In this document: in pieces, positions 40,752 through 50,695 of the stretch | Position numbering within the stretch: the first letter of the stretch is position 1 | How the letters are laid out: the number at the start of each line of letters is the position of its first letter | Assembly: GCF_001421015.2 (NCBI RefSeq) | Contig: NZ_CP013023.1 | Span: 2,907,501 to 2,971,500, forward strand | DNA from: Paenibacillus bovis | GTDB lineage: Bacteria > Bacillota > Bacilli > Paenibacillales > Paenibacillaceae | Direction: 5' to 3' | Length of the DNA stretch: 64,000 nt | Translations under genes and position numbers: made by a program | Notes under the pieces: generated by a model | Seen by the model: only the letters and a program-made list of their open reading frames with translations | Told to the model about the DNA's origin: nothing | The model's database searches: none

Positions 40752-41510
40752 ATGGAATGGACGATACACCCGCTTGGTGATTCAGCTTTGCTTATCGAAT
40801 TTGGACAGGAGATTCACAGCGATACACTTGGCCGAATTCAGACAGCGGCACAGCAGATCGAACAGAACCCTTTTCCCGGCTGGATCGAATGTGTTCCTTC
40901 GTATACAACGCTGGCAGTGTATTATGATCTGGCAGTGCTATCGTTAATGAATCATCCAGGCAGTCCCGGTATATATGAACAAGTCTGCCAGCTGGTAGAA
41001 CAGCGGCTCCTGACAGCCTTGGTACAGGAGAAAAAGCAGGCAAGCAGAATAGTGGAGATTCCGGTCTGCTATGGTGGTGAATATGGGCCGGATTTGCAGG
41101 TGGTGGCCGATCATAATAGACTAACCACCGATCAGGTGGTGCAGATTCATACAAGCGGCGATTATACAGTGTATGCGATCGGATTTGCTCCCGGATTCCC
41201 GTATATGGGCGGCATGTCTCCGCAGATTGCTGCACTGCGCAAGCAGACCCCGCGGCTAACGATTCCAGCAGGATCGGTAGGCATCGCTGGTGGACAGACC
41301 GGTATCTATCCGCTGGAGACACCGGGTGGTTGGCAACTGATTGGACGGACGCCTGTACGTATATTTGATCCTGCACAATCGCCGCCTGCGCTCCTGCAGA
41401 GTGGAGATCGGGTACGATTCCTGTCCATTACAGCGGAGGAATACGTTCGCTGGGAACAGCAAGCATCTGCTGCAATACCAAGAGCAGGCGAGGAGGGAGA
41501 CTGCCGATGA
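40752..41510 (+). CDS. pxpB: 5-oxoprolinase subunit B (KipI-like)
   Basis: A 252-residue subunit of the ATP-dependent 5-oxoprolinase PxpABC, which opens 5-oxoproline (pyroglutamate) to glutamate. The KipI/carboxyltransferase-C domain is evident from PLGDSALLIEFG at the N-terminus, the IHTSGDYTVYAIGFAPGFPYMGG region and GSVGIAGGQTGIYPLETPGGWQLIGRT. ATG 40752 is chosen for its spacing from GGAAGG; ATG 40743 in the same frame is possible. The stop overlaps the pxpC start (ATGA), indicating coupled translation. The same family was first described as sporulation-kinase inhibitor KipI. Confidence 0.92.
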   Translation: MEWTIHPLGDSALLIEFGQEIHSDTLGRIQTAAQQIEQNPFPGWIECVPSYTTLAVYYDLAVLSLMNHPGSPGIYEQVCQLVEQRLLTALVQEKKQASRIVEIPVCYGGEYGPDLQVVADHNRLTTDQVVQIHTSGDYTVYAIGFAPGFPYMGGMSPQIAALRKQTPRLTIPAGSVGIAGGQTGIYPLETPGGWQLIGRTPVRIFDPAQSPPALLQSGDRVRFLSITAEEYVRWEQQASAAIPRAGEEGDCR

Positions 41511-42511
41511 GTATAATCGTGGAGAAACTCGGATTACTAACGACGATACAGGATATCGGACGAACCGGCTATGGCAGGGATGGAGTCAGTATAACAGGTG
41601 CGATGGATCGTCCGGCACATGTCATTGCGAACTGGCTGGTCGGTAATACCGGACATGAGCCTGCTCTGGAAATAACCCTGGCCGGCTTTGTCGCTGAATT
41701 TACAGCGGACTGCTGGATTGCGGTGACAGGAGGTCAGCTGACTCCCATGATCGACGGACAACTACTGCCTATGTGGCGACCTGTATATGTACGCCAGGGA
41801 AGCCGTTTATCTTTTAAAAAAGTAGAATCCGGCTGTCGCGCCTATCTGGCGGTTGCTGGTGGATGGGATGTTCCATCTGTAATGGGCAGTGCCAGTACGT
41901 ATCTACGCGCAGGTATCGGCGGCTACAGGGGAAGAGCACTGCGTGAGGGAGACCTACTCGGTACGTCTACAGAACATTGTATGCTGCCAGAATTATCCGA
42001 TGAATTGGACAGGGACTCTTCTCTATATGCCGTGCCCTGGCAGGTAAGTCCGCTGTTATTGCCTTCACAGACGGGCAAGCCGGTTATTCGAATTCTTCCG
42101 GGACGTCAATGGGAAGATTTTACGGCGGCGAGTCGGCATTCGCTGCTGGAAGAAAGCTACAGGGTTACCCCGCAATCCGACCGGATGGGCTACCGATTAT
42201 CGGGCAGCGCCCTGGAGCTGGAGTCTTCACAGGAGTATCTCTCGGAAGCAGTCACTCATGGAACTATTCAGGTTCCGGCAGATGGGCAGCCTATTGTGCT
42301 GATGTCTGATCGGCAGACACTAGGCGGTTATGCCAAAATAGCGCAGGTGATCTCGTTGGATCTTCCGGTCATGGCGCAGCTGGCTCCAGGTGACTATATT
42401 CGTTTTGAAAAGGTATCGATTGCAGAAGCCCAGCAGTGGTATGGAACCTGGGTAAGAGAGCTGCGCGTTCTGCGGAAAATGATTGAACAAAAATTAAAAG
42501 AATTGCATTGA
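41507..42511 (+). CDS. pxpC: 5-oxoprolinase subunit C (KipA-like)
   Basis: A 334-residue biotin-dependent-carboxyltransferase-like subunit. It begins IIVEKLGLLTTIQDIGRTGYGR with GAMDRPAHVIANWLVGN, the family signature, and has GSASTYLRAGIGGYRGRAL and SDRMGYRLSG. Starts inside the pxpB stop (ATGA). With PxpB it forms the catalytic/ATP-using core of 5-oxoprolinase. Order here is B-C-A followed by a transporter. Confidence 0.92.
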   Translation: MSIIVEKLGLLTTIQDIGRTGYGRDGVSITGAMDRPAHVIANWLVGNTGHEPALEITLAGFVAEFTADCWIAVTGGQLTPMIDGQLLPMWRPVYVRQGSRLSFKKVESGCRAYLAVAGGWDVPSVMGSASTYLRAGIGGYRGRALREGDLLGTSTEHCMLPELSDELDRDSSLYAVPWQVSPLLLPSQTGKPVIRILPGRQWEDFTAASRHSLLEESYRVTPQSDRMGYRLSGSALELESSQEYLSEAVTHGTIQVPADGQPIVLMSDRQTLGGYAKIAQVISLDLPVMAQLAPGDYIRFEKVSIAEAQQWYGTWVRELRVLRKMIEQKLKELH

Positions 42512-42534
42512 TCATATAAACAGGAGGATAGAAC

Positions 42535-43302
42535 ATGCGCCAGGTAGATCTGAACTGTGATATGGGCGAGAGTTATGGCGTGTATACCCTGGGAGCAGAT
42601 GAGCTTATGTACGGCAGTATTACATCTGCCAATATTGCCTGCGGTTTCCATGCAGGCGACCCTTCGGTAATGCGTTCAGCGGTACGTCAGGCGATAGCCC
42701 ATAGAGTGAAAATTGGTGCTCATCCCGGATTGCCTGATCTGATTGGCTTTGGCCGCCGCAAAATGGAGGTTATTCCGGATGAAGTCTATGATATGATCAC
42801 CTATCAGGTAGGTGCGCTGCAGGCTTTTGCCATGCAGGAGGGCAGTCAGCTGCATCACGTCAAGCCGCACGGAGCGCTGTACAATATGGCAGCGGTCTCT
42901 CCGGCACTGGCCGATGCGATTGCACAGGCGGTACATACTATCGATTCCCGGCTGATTCTGTACGGGCTGGCGGGAAGCGAATTGATTGCTGCCGGTCAGC
43001 GGGCAGGTCTATCGGTGGCGAATGAAGTATTTGCGGACCGGACATATACGCCGGATGGCACACTTACACCGCGCTCTGCTGCCGGAGCACTTATTACTGA
43101 TTCCGCGCTGGCTGTAAAGCAGGTGCTGCAGATGGTGATGGAGCAGCAGGTAATATCGGTGGCGGGAACTGTTGTCCCGATTCAGGCAGACACCATTTGC
43201 CTTCATGGGGATAATGCCCATGCTGTAACATTTGCCCGCGAACTGCGTGAGCAGCTGGAGCAGCAGCACATTGTCATACAGGCGGTATCCGCCAATTCAT
43301 AA
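42535..43302 (+). CDS. pxpA: 5-oxoprolinase subunit A (LamB/YcsF family)
   Basis: A 255-residue subunit that binds 5-oxoproline. Family motifs: VDLNCDMGESYG at the N-terminus, SANIACGFHAGDP, KIGAHPGLPDLIGFGRR, HVKPHGALYN and the C-terminal CLHGDNAHAV. GGAGG lies eight bases before the ATG, and it follows pxpC by 23 bases. Completes the PxpABC set; 5-oxoproline arises spontaneously from glutamine and from peptide ends. Confidence 0.95.
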   Translation: MRQVDLNCDMGESYGVYTLGADELMYGSITSANIACGFHAGDPSVMRSAVRQAIAHRVKIGAHPGLPDLIGFGRRKMEVIPDEVYDMITYQVGALQAFAMQEGSQLHHVKPHGALYNMAAVSPALADAIAQAVHTIDSRLILYGLAGSELIAAGQRAGLSVANEVFADRTYTPDGTLTPRSAAGALITDSALAVKQVLQMVMEQQVISVAGTVVPIQADTICLHGDNAHAVTFARELREQLEQQHIVIQAVSANS

Positions 43303-43317
43303 ATCGGAGAATACATC

Positions 43318-44184
43318 ATGACGACATTACATAAAAGCGCTTTGATCCAGCTGATTCTGTCGATGGCCATTTTTGGCTCGGTCGGCTTTTTCTCGGGATT
43401 ATCAGGACTGTCAGCAGTAGAGCTTGTGTTTATCCGATGCGTCTGCGCTATGATTCTGATCGGCTGTGTATGGTGGTTTGGCGGCATGTATCGCACGGAA
43501 ATATGGAAGCGCCGGGAAATCGTAATAGTGCTGCTCTGCGGGACGACACTGCTGCTCAACTGGGTATTTTTGTTCAAATCTTTTGAGCTGACTTCGGTAA
43601 CCGTAGCAATCTCGCTGTATCATCTGGCTCCGGTTATTGCGATGATTCTGGGCAGCGTTATTTTTCGGGAAAAGCTGACCTGGCTGGGTCTGGGCGCGAT
43701 CCTGTTGTGTTTTGCCGGGACGCTGTTGATCGTAGGAGTAGGTCAGAGCGGTGGAGGTTTTCAGCTGACCGGTGCGATTTATGCGATTATTGCTGCCTTT
43801 TTCTATGCAGCTACCATGCTGCTTGGCAAAAGTATTCATACGCTGAGCGTCTATGCGACTACTTTTATCCAGATGCTGCTCAGTATGATTCTGCTGCTAC
43901 CGTTCGTATCCTGGACTGCTTATACAGGATTGGATGAAATGAACTGGACCTATTCCATCATTACCGGTGTTGTCCATACCGGAATCGTATATTTGCTGTT
44001 TTATAACAGTGTGCGCTATTTGCCGACCCGGATGATCTCGGCACTCGTTTTTGTCGATCCGGCGGTAGCTATTTTGCTCGATGTACTGCTGACCGGGTTT
44101 CGACCCAATGTCTGGCAGTGGGGCGGGATTCTGCTAATATTTGCCGGAATGTACTATATTGTACGACCGCAAACGCAAAAGTGA
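43318..44184 (+). CDS. DMT-family transporter (two EamA domains)
   Basis: A 288-residue membrane protein with ten predicted helices, made of two EamA repeats (about 7-140 and 150-282), as usual for the 10-TMS drug/metabolite exporters. The second repeat ends with YLPTRMISALVFVDPAVAILLD, a typical family segment. It starts 15 bases after pxpA with GGAG upstream, so it belongs to the pxp operon. Export or import of an amino acid or 5-oxoproline-related compound is a reasonable inference, but the substrate is not encoded in visible motifs. Confidence 0.88.
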   Translation: MTTLHKSALIQLILSMAIFGSVGFFSGLSGLSAVELVFIRCVCAMILIGCVWWFGGMYRTEIWKRREIVIVLLCGTTLLLNWVFLFKSFELTSVTVAISLYHLAPVIAMILGSVIFREKLTWLGLGAILLCFAGTLLIVGVGQSGGGFQLTGAIYAIIAAFFYAATMLLGKSIHTLSVYATTFIQMLLSMILLLPFVSWTAYTGLDEMNWTYSIITGVVHTGIVYLLFYNSVRYLPTRMISALVFVDPAVAILLDVLLTGFRPNVWQWGGILLIFAGMYYIVRPQTQK

Positions 44185-44367
44185 CGTTGAGATCATTTAC
44201 CGGTTCCGCTTTATGTATTTCGTATAATTCTGGCAATCGACTAGCAGAACAGATGACTGAATGTACAGAACATAGCTGCCGGTTTGGGCCTGTTACTCGT
44301 ATAGACCCAATATCACCATAGATCAGTTAACAATATAGACCAGAAGGTCGGGAAAAGAGGAACATCG

Positions 44368-45375
44368 TTGTCACAACTGCAATCCAATACAGATTCTATT
44401 ATCCTATCCAATCCACATTTTACTGACGATTCTTCTTTTGGCAAGGAGCCGTCAGGTTATATATACATCTATGCCTGTCATGAAGATGAACAGGAGCTAT
44501 GTAGTCTGGAACTTCGCTGTCTGCTGAACCAGGAACCCGAATCCCTGTATTTAGAAAGTAGAATAGCTATCCCTCCGGAGCGCAGTCCGTTTATTCATTA
44601 CCGTCTAGATATCCAGTGCGAGGCAGCCAGTCTGGAACAGCTGGAGCAGATGGTGGTGCAGCTGGATACGAACGCTCAGACATTCAAGCTGATCTGTCTG
44701 GACGCGGCACAGACATTTACTTATGAAGAGAAAAGGCAGCTGGAACGAAGAATCGGTATGCATATTGTGGGCAAAGCGCAGATGAAGCAGCCGCAGCAGG
44801 TATTTGGTATGGCCTATGCAGGTGGTCGTTGGGTAGCGGGGCGCTGCTATTCTTCAGAGCCTGTCTGGCTGCATCACAATAACAAGCCGCGTCATTATTC
44901 TACTGCTCTCAGTACTCGTGTCGCCCGGGCAGCAGTGAATATTGCGGTACCTGATCCGTCTGCTTCACTTATCGATCCCTGCTGCGGTATCGGCACTGTG
45001 GTAATCGAGGCACTGTCCATGGGCATTACGGTGACTGGATATGATCTTAATCCACTGGCTGTACAGGGAGCGAGAGAGAATCTGACTTTTTATGAGATGC
45101 CTGACAGGGTGAAGCTGGCAGATATGCGAGAGCTGGAAGGTCATTATGATGCGCTCATACTCGATCTGCCGTATAATCTGTGTTCGGTGCTGAATGAACA
45201 GGAGCGCCTGGATATGCTGTTATCTGCTGCTAGACTGGCTGGACGAGTACTGATTATTTCTACCGAAGCGATCGATGCATCGATCCGGTCGGCAGGTATG
45301 CAGATTCATGAAGTTTGTCATATTCGCAAAAGCCATTTTACACGCTATCTCTGGCTGTGCGAATCTGTTGGATAA
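44368..45375 (+). CDS. RNA methylase-like SAM-dependent methyltransferase (TRM11-like)
   Basis: A 335-residue protein. The C-terminal half (about 170-330) is a Rossmann methyltransferase: LIDPCCGIGTV (SAM loop), GYDLNPLAVQGARENL (acidic loop) and the catalytic LDLPYN, a variant of the D/N-P-P-Y motif of amino-group methylases. HYSTALSTRVARAAVNI before the domain is typical of the UPF0020/TRM11 tRNA guanine-N2 methylase group. The N-terminal half may be a divergent substrate-binding domain; no clear THUMP sequence is visible. The start is TTG 44368 with GAGGAA ten bases upstream, since no ATG is suitably placed. Confidence 0.8.
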   Translation: MSQLQSNTDSIILSNPHFTDDSSFGKEPSGYIYIYACHEDEQELCSLELRCLLNQEPESLYLESRIAIPPERSPFIHYRLDIQCEAASLEQLEQMVVQLDTNAQTFKLICLDAAQTFTYEEKRQLERRIGMHIVGKAQMKQPQQVFGMAYAGGRWVAGRCYSSEPVWLHHNNKPRHYSTALSTRVARAAVNIAVPDPSASLIDPCCGIGTVVIEALSMGITVTGYDLNPLAVQGARENLTFYEMPDRVKLADMRELEGHYDALILDLPYNLCSVLNEQERLDMLLSAARLAGRVLIISTEAIDASIRSAGMQIHEVCHIRKSHFTRYLWLCESVG

Positions 45376-45598
45376 TGATTGACTTGACCAACCATGATCT
45401 ATAATTGGGTTGCAAATGTCAGGATAAAATAGTGCAAGGCAGTCTGTCCTCTCTATAGAGGCCTATATATCCAGGCATCGGACGACGGATTGCGTAATTT
45501 ATTCAACCATTGGATAAAAAATCTATTCATCTGTTGTGAAATTTAGTAACATAGATGTAGCCGGGGATTCCGAGACTATCGATAGAGAGGTGCACTAT

Positions 45599-47293
45599 AT
45601 GAAATTTAGCGAATTTAAGTACGAACGTCCCAATCTGGATGTTTTGAAAAAAGATTTTGACCAGCTTCTGGAGCAATTCAACCAGGCTTCCAGCTTTGAA
45701 GAGCAGGATCAGGCGATGGCACAGATCAACAAAATGTTCAACAGCTTTTCCACACAGGCACAGCTCGTCTCGGTACGTCATTCCATTAATACCAATGATG
45801 AGTTCTACAAAGCCGAACAGGAGTATATGGATGAGATTGGACCGGTATTCCAGGAATACATAGACAGCTATTACAAGGCTCTGGTGAATTCCAGCTTCCG
45901 CAGCGAACTGGAGACCAAATGGGGACATCAGCTGTTCGCTTCTGCCGAACTGACACTGAAAACATTCCATCCCGACATCATTGCTGATCTGCAGCAGGAA
46001 AATAAACTGACTACAGCATACAGTCAACTGATTGCTTCTGCCAAAATCATGTTCGAGGGCGAAGAGCGTACGCTGACCCAGCTGACTCCTTTCGAGCAAT
46101 CCAAAGACCGCGATATGCGTCAGCGTGCAGGAGAAGCGCGTTATGGGTTTATGGCCGAGAACAGTGAAGAGCTGGACCGCATCTATGATGAACTGGTCAA
46201 AGTTCGTACGACAATTGCCCGCAAACTGGGTTATAGCAACTTTACCGAGCTGGCGTATGCACGCATGGGGCGTACCGATTATGGTCCCGAACAGGTCGAA
46301 GCGTTCCGTAAGCAGGTACAGGAGTATATCGTACCGGCAGCATCCCGTCTCAAAGATCGTCAGCGTGCCCGTCTCGGTGTAGATCGGCTGTCCTATTTTG
46401 ACCAGAGCTACAGCTTCCCGACCGGTAACCCGACACCCAAAGGCGATGCCGACTTTATTATCAATAACGGTGCCAAAATGTACTCCGAGCTGTCTCCGGA
46501 GATCGATCAATTCTATAAATTCCTGCAGGATAATGAATTGATGGATCTGCTTAGCAAAAAAGGTAAAATGGGCGGAGGGTACTGTACTTTCCTCAATGAT
46601 TACCAGAGCCCGTTTATTTTTGCGAACTTCAACGGAACTTCCGGCGATATTGATGTGCTGACCCATGAAATGGGACACGCGTTCCAGGTGTATCAGAGCC
46701 GTCACTTTGAAGTGCCGGAATATATCTGGCCAACGTATGAAGCGGCAGAGATTCATTCCATGAGCATGGAGTTCTTTACCTGGCCGTGGATGGAGCTGTT
46801 CTTCCAGGAAGACACCGACAAATACAAATTCGATCATCTGTCCGGCGGACTGCTGTTTATTCCTTATGGCGTAGCGGTGGATGAGTTCCAGCATGTGATT
46901 TACAATAATCCGGAATTGACTCCAGCCGAGCGCAAAGCTGCCTGGAAAGCAGTCGAAGAGAAATACCTGCCATTCTGGGATCAGAGCGATAATCTTTATC
47001 TGCAAAGCGGTGGTTACTGGCAAAAGCAGGGCCATATCTATGAAGCGCCGTTCTACTATATCGATTACACGCTGGCGCAAATCTGTGCGTTCCAGTTCTG
47101 GAAACGAATGAACGAAGACCAGCCGGCTGCATGGGCAGACTATGTGAACCTGTGCCGTCAGGGCGGAAGCAAGTCCTTTACCGGACTGGTAGAAGTGGCC
47201 GGTCTGATTTCTCCTTTCCAGGAAGGCTGTGTAGCCTCCGTAATCGGGGATATCGAGAACTGGCTCAACAGCATCGACGATAGCAAACTGTAA
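45599..47293 (+). CDS. Oligoendopeptidase F family (M3) metalloprotease
   Basis: A 564-residue cytoplasmic zinc peptidase that cuts short peptides. The active site is LTHEMGHAFQ with His356, Glu357 and His360, and the third ligand is the Glu in AAEIHSMSME about 25 residues later. The long helical N-terminal part and the C-terminal YIDYTLAQICAFQFW are typical of the PepF/M3 family. GAGAGG lies eight bases before ATG 45599; the in-frame GTG 63 bases upstream has no site. Single-gene unit. Confidence 0.93.
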   Translation: MKFSEFKYERPNLDVLKKDFDQLLEQFNQASSFEEQDQAMAQINKMFNSFSTQAQLVSVRHSINTNDEFYKAEQEYMDEIGPVFQEYIDSYYKALVNSSFRSELETKWGHQLFASAELTLKTFHPDIIADLQQENKLTTAYSQLIASAKIMFEGEERTLTQLTPFEQSKDRDMRQRAGEARYGFMAENSEELDRIYDELVKVRTTIARKLGYSNFTELAYARMGRTDYGPEQVEAFRKQVQEYIVPAASRLKDRQRARLGVDRLSYFDQSYSFPTGNPTPKGDADFIINNGAKMYSELSPEIDQFYKFLQDNELMDLLSKKGKMGGGYCTFLNDYQSPFIFANFNGTSGDIDVLTHEMGHAFQVYQSRHFEVPEYIWPTYEAAEIHSMSMEFFTWPWMELFFQEDTDKYKFDHLSGGLLFIPYGVAVDEFQHVIYNNPELTPAERKAAWKAVEEKYLPFWDQSDNLYLQSGGYWQKQGHIYEAPFYYIDYTLAQICAFQFWKRMNEDQPAAWADYVNLCRQGGSKSFTGLVEVAGLISPFQEGCVASVIGDIENWLNSIDDSKL

Positions 47294-47323
47294 TTCATTT
47301 CTCCCAGCTATACGCAATCCATA

Positions 47324-47392
47324 ACAGCCTGTCACCCGAACCCCGAATTCTGATATAATTCGGATACATCCGGCGGCAGGCTGTTTGCTGTG
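47324..47392 (+). terminator. Terminator-like structure after the peptidase gene
   Basis: ACAGCCTG and CAGGCTGT form the outer stem, with CCGAATT and AATTCGG as an inner perfect stem. The T run is poor, so efficiency is uncertain. Confidence 0.5.
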
Positions 47393-47513
47393 TATTTTAA
47401 TAATCCAGTACACATGCCAATCGAGCCGCGTATTTTATAAGTCTGATGCTGGATCTGATGGTATCGAATATTTTGCAACGGATACTTCATTTTTGAAGGA
47501 GGAACTGCATATT

Positions 47514-49415
47514 ATGGAACGATTATTTCAGACGCACCAGATCAGAAAGACGATAAACCTGGAAGGTATTTGGGAATTTACCAAATTGGAAGCGCAATCA
47601 GAGCTGGATATATCCACGATACAATATAATTATTTGCTGCCTGTACCGGGCTGCTGGGAGAATCATCCGGAGCTGCTCACCTACCGAGGACGTGGATTAT
47701 ATCGTCGCAGGGTGAATCTGCCACAATCCCAACCAGCAAGGCTGGTATGTAAAGGAGTTAGTCATACAGCGCGTATCTACTGGGATGGTACGCTGATTGC
47801 AGAGCATTATAACGCCTATACGGCATTCTCGGTTATTATTCCGGATGCACAGGCGGGAGAGCATGAACTGGCTGTCGAGGTGGACAATTCATTTGGCAAT
47901 CACTCGGCACTGCATTTGCCGAATGATTATTATACATATGGCGGTCTGATTCGTCCGGTGATACTGGAGCTGCTGCCTGCCGACAGCTGCTGGATCGAGC
48001 AGGTACATATTACCCCTTACAAATCCTCATGGGAACCCGAATATGACGGACAATGGGAAGCACGCATTCAGGTGCGTCTGCATTCGCTGTCGGACAATCC
48101 TGTCAGTGGCCGATTACAGCTGAAATGGAGCAGTTTACAGGACCCGGATCTCTCCGCTTCTTCGGTATGGATAGATACCCATTCGACAGCGTTCGGGCAA
48201 CACACTGATACCGATGCCGTCAATAACACAAGTAATAGTTGTCTATCGGATATATTGACGCTGCTACCGGGTGAAGTATTGGAGTGGGAAACGATCTGTC
48301 GATGGAGTGGAATCCGTGCCTGGAATCCTCATAATCCGGATCTGTATGAGCTGCATACAGAGTGGCACGAATCCCGATGGGATGATGCTGAATCAACTGC
48401 GTATACGACTGCATCTGTCGGTCATTCAGAGAACACTGTACTTTCTATTACCGGACAAACTATCGAACCTGTCGATGATTTGATTGAACGTTTTGGTTTC
48501 CGTACGATTCTTGCAGAAGCCGGGGATCTTTTACTGAATAATGAGCGCATTGTGTTGCGAGGATTTAATCGTCATGAAGATCATCCGCTGGCAGGGTCTG
48601 CTTTGCCTTTATCCCTGATGGTTCAGGATATGGAATTAATGGTTCAGACCGGAGCCAATGCAGTCCGCACCAGTCATTATCCAAATGATGAGCGTTTCCT
48701 GGATCTGTGCGATCAATACGGGATGCTGGTCTGGGAGGAGAATCATGCGCGCGGACTGTCTATCGAGGATATGAGGCATCCGCTGTTCGTGAGTCAGTGT
48801 GAACAGGTGAACCGGGAAATGGTAGAGCAGCATTATAATCATCCATCGATTATTATCTGGGCCATTCTGAACGAATGCGCCAGCAATCTGCCAGAAGGAC
48901 GCGTTCATTATGAACGCCAGCTGAATCAGATTCGGGCACTGGATCAGAGCCGGCTGCTGAGCTTTGCTTCACATCATCGCGAGCAGGAGCTTTGTTTTGA
49001 TTTGGCTGATATTGTATCCTTTAATCTGTATCCGGGTTGGTATGGAGAGGAAGATCCGGGAGAACTTTGTGACCAAGCAAGAGGCTGGGCAGATGCGACT
49101 GGAGGTGCGGGCAAGCCGATGATGATGAGCGAATTCGGTGCAGACGGATTTTATGGCTATCGTTCGCCCTCCCGGGTCAAAGGAACCGAAGAACGCCAGC
49201 TTGATATTATCGAAGATAATCTGCGCGCTTACACAAGCAGGGATTATCTATCCGGGATGTTTATCTGGCAGTTCTGTGATTGCCGGGTGACTGAGGAAGG
49301 TATCTGGCCCATGCTGCGAGCCCGAACCCAGAATAATAAAGGCGTTGTCGATGGCTATCGTCGTCCCAAACTTGCATATGACATGGTCAAAAGTTATTTT
49401 AAACATAAGGTGTAG
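47514..49415 (+). CDS. Glycoside hydrolase family 2 protein
   Basis: A 633-residue glycosidase without signal peptide, so it acts on imported oligosaccharides. Order: sugar-binding jelly-roll (about 10-200, LTYRGRGLYRRRV), Ig-like domain (about 215-330), TIM barrel (about 345-633) starting GFNRHEDHP. Acid/base Glu454 in ILNECAS, nucleophile Glu540 in MSEFGADG. GTNAVRTSHYP-type sequence (here GANAVRTSHYP) is conserved in the family. Closest in style to beta-glucuronidases, but beta-galactosidase or another activity is possible. The Ig-like domain has a Ser/Thr/Asn-rich insert near 225-250. AAGGAGG precedes ATG 47514. Confidence 0.88.
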   Translation: MERLFQTHQIRKTINLEGIWEFTKLEAQSELDISTIQYNYLLPVPGCWENHPELLTYRGRGLYRRRVNLPQSQPARLVCKGVSHTARIYWDGTLIAEHYNAYTAFSVIIPDAQAGEHELAVEVDNSFGNHSALHLPNDYYTYGGLIRPVILELLPADSCWIEQVHITPYKSSWEPEYDGQWEARIQVRLHSLSDNPVSGRLQLKWSSLQDPDLSASSVWIDTHSTAFGQHTDTDAVNNTSNSCLSDILTLLPGEVLEWETICRWSGIRAWNPHNPDLYELHTEWHESRWDDAESTAYTTASVGHSENTVLSITGQTIEPVDDLIERFGFRTILAEAGDLLLNNERIVLRGFNRHEDHPLAGSALPLSLMVQDMELMVQTGANAVRTSHYPNDERFLDLCDQYGMLVWEENHARGLSIEDMRHPLFVSQCEQVNREMVEQHYNHPSIIIWAILNECASNLPEGRVHYERQLNQIRALDQSRLLSFASHHREQELCFDLADIVSFNLYPGWYGEEDPGELCDQARGWADATGGAGKPMMMSEFGADGFYGYRSPSRVKGTEERQLDIIEDNLRAYTSRDYLSGMFIWQFCDCRVTEEGIWPMLRARTQNNKGVVDGYRRPKLAYDMVKSYFKHKV

Positions 49416-49492
49416 ACCTATTTGGTAGATAAAACCTTGCTATAATACCTGTTAAATGATCGTTATTTGAAAATACAGAGAGAAGGTCGATT

Positions 49493-50695
49493 GTGGACTA
49501 CGAGATGGAAGCATATACACTTCACAAGATTCATATTCCTGCCGAACTGGACATTTATTTTCCGCTTCCACAAGAAGGTGAAGGTCTGCCAGGGTATCTG
49601 GAGCGATTTTTTTTGCATAATCAAGAGCCGAATACCTGGATACACTGTCGTAAAGTAGCTGAGCAGGCTGTACAGCTGGCTGAGCGCTATCAGCTGGATT
49701 CCCGGATTGCTTGTCTGGGCGGCTGGCTGCATGATATATCAACAGTAATTCCAGATCAGCATAAATTGGTACTGGCTGCTCATTATGGTATTCCTATTTT
49801 ACCGGAAGAAAAACAGATTCCCTTTTTGCTGCATCAGCAGCTGTCCAGCCGGATCGCCGAAATGGTATTTGGACTGCATGAACCGCAGCTGCACAGTGCG
49901 ATTAGCTGTCATACCACACTAAAAGAAGATATGGAGCCTATGGATCAGCTATTATTCGTAGCAGACAAGCTATCCTGGCAAGCGAGCGATGCCGCGCTCT
50001 ATATTGATCATATGAGAGAGGCTGCACGATATTCACTGGAAGAAGCGGTGCAGGTGTATGTGGATTATGTGTGGGCAGAGAAGAATCGTGTCCCTGTCCT
50101 TCATCCATGGCTGATCGCAGCCCGGGCAACGGTACAGAACCGGCAGTATCTGCGCACACTTGCTGCATTGTCGGCGGATATTCATTGGGGGCCGGTCACA
50201 GCACGCTTTCAGGTGTGGAGTGATGTGGTATGGCTGAACCCTGAGCTGATCAGTAATGTGTCTATTGTACCTATGGTCGGCGATCAGTTGGTCATGATTC
50301 AGCTGACGGATGGCCGCTGGGAACTGCCTGGAGGAACACTGGAAAAGGATGAGCCTTATCTGGATGCATTACAGCGCGAAGTGGAAGAAGAAATGGGTGG
50401 TACTCTGCTGGATTATCGTGTGTTCGGATATTTTGACTGCGAATCTGCTGCGGAAAAGCCGTATCGTCCCTATATTTCGCATCCGCGGTTTATTCGTCTT
50501 GCCGGATATGGACAGGTGCAGCTGGGAGGCGCACCGCTTAATCCACCGGATGGAGAACAGATAGCCAGGGTCGATGTGGTCGGGATCGAAGAAGCGGTAG
50601 ATCGTTTCGAGCGCACCGGGCGCAGTGATCTGGCTGACTTTTACCGGATGGGATATTATTGCTGGCAGCAAAGCGGGGGTATGGATGAGCGATGA
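49493..50695 (+). CDS. YqeK-like HD hydrolase fused to a Nudix hydrolase
   Basis: A 400-residue fusion. Residues about 45-190 are an HD domain with His51, His80-Asp81, His114, His140 and Asp158; the spacing and the sequence SCHTT, then LLFVADKL follow the YqeK pattern, whose members cut Ap4A symmetrically to ADP. Residues about 255-385 are a Nudix domain with a complete box from Gly281 (Glu287, REVEEEMG at 295-302); several Nudix enzymes cut Ap4A asymmetrically. The two are joined by about 65 helical residues. Start is GTG 49493 after GAAGG. The stop overlaps the GNAT gene start by 11 bases. Role in dinucleotide clearance is inferred from both domains. Confidence 0.85.
   Translation: MDYEMEAYTLHKIHIPAELDIYFPLPQEGEGLPGYLERFFLHNQEPNTWIHCRKVAEQAVQLAERYQLDSRIACLGGWLHDISTVIPDQHKLVLAAHYGIPILPEEKQIPFLLHQQLSSRIAEMVFGLHEPQLHSAISCHTTLKEDMEPMDQLLFVADKLSWQASDAALYIDHMREAARYSLEEAVQVYVDYVWAEKNRVPVLHPWLIAARATVQNRQYLRTLAALSADIHWGPVTARFQVWSDVVWLNPELISNVSIVPMVGDQLVMIQLTDGRWELPGGTLEKDEPYLDALQREVEEEMGGTLLDYRVFGYFDCESAAEKPYRPYISHPRFIRLAGYGQVQLGGAPLNPPDGEQIARVDVVGIEEAVDRFERTGRSDLADFYRMGYYCWQQSGGMDER

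Noticed and set aside
45527..47413. A 628-residue open frame on the minus strand
   Set aside because: It is the exact antisense of the peptidase gene, has no ribosome site and gives a sequence rich in Ile, Phe, His and Arg without family character.
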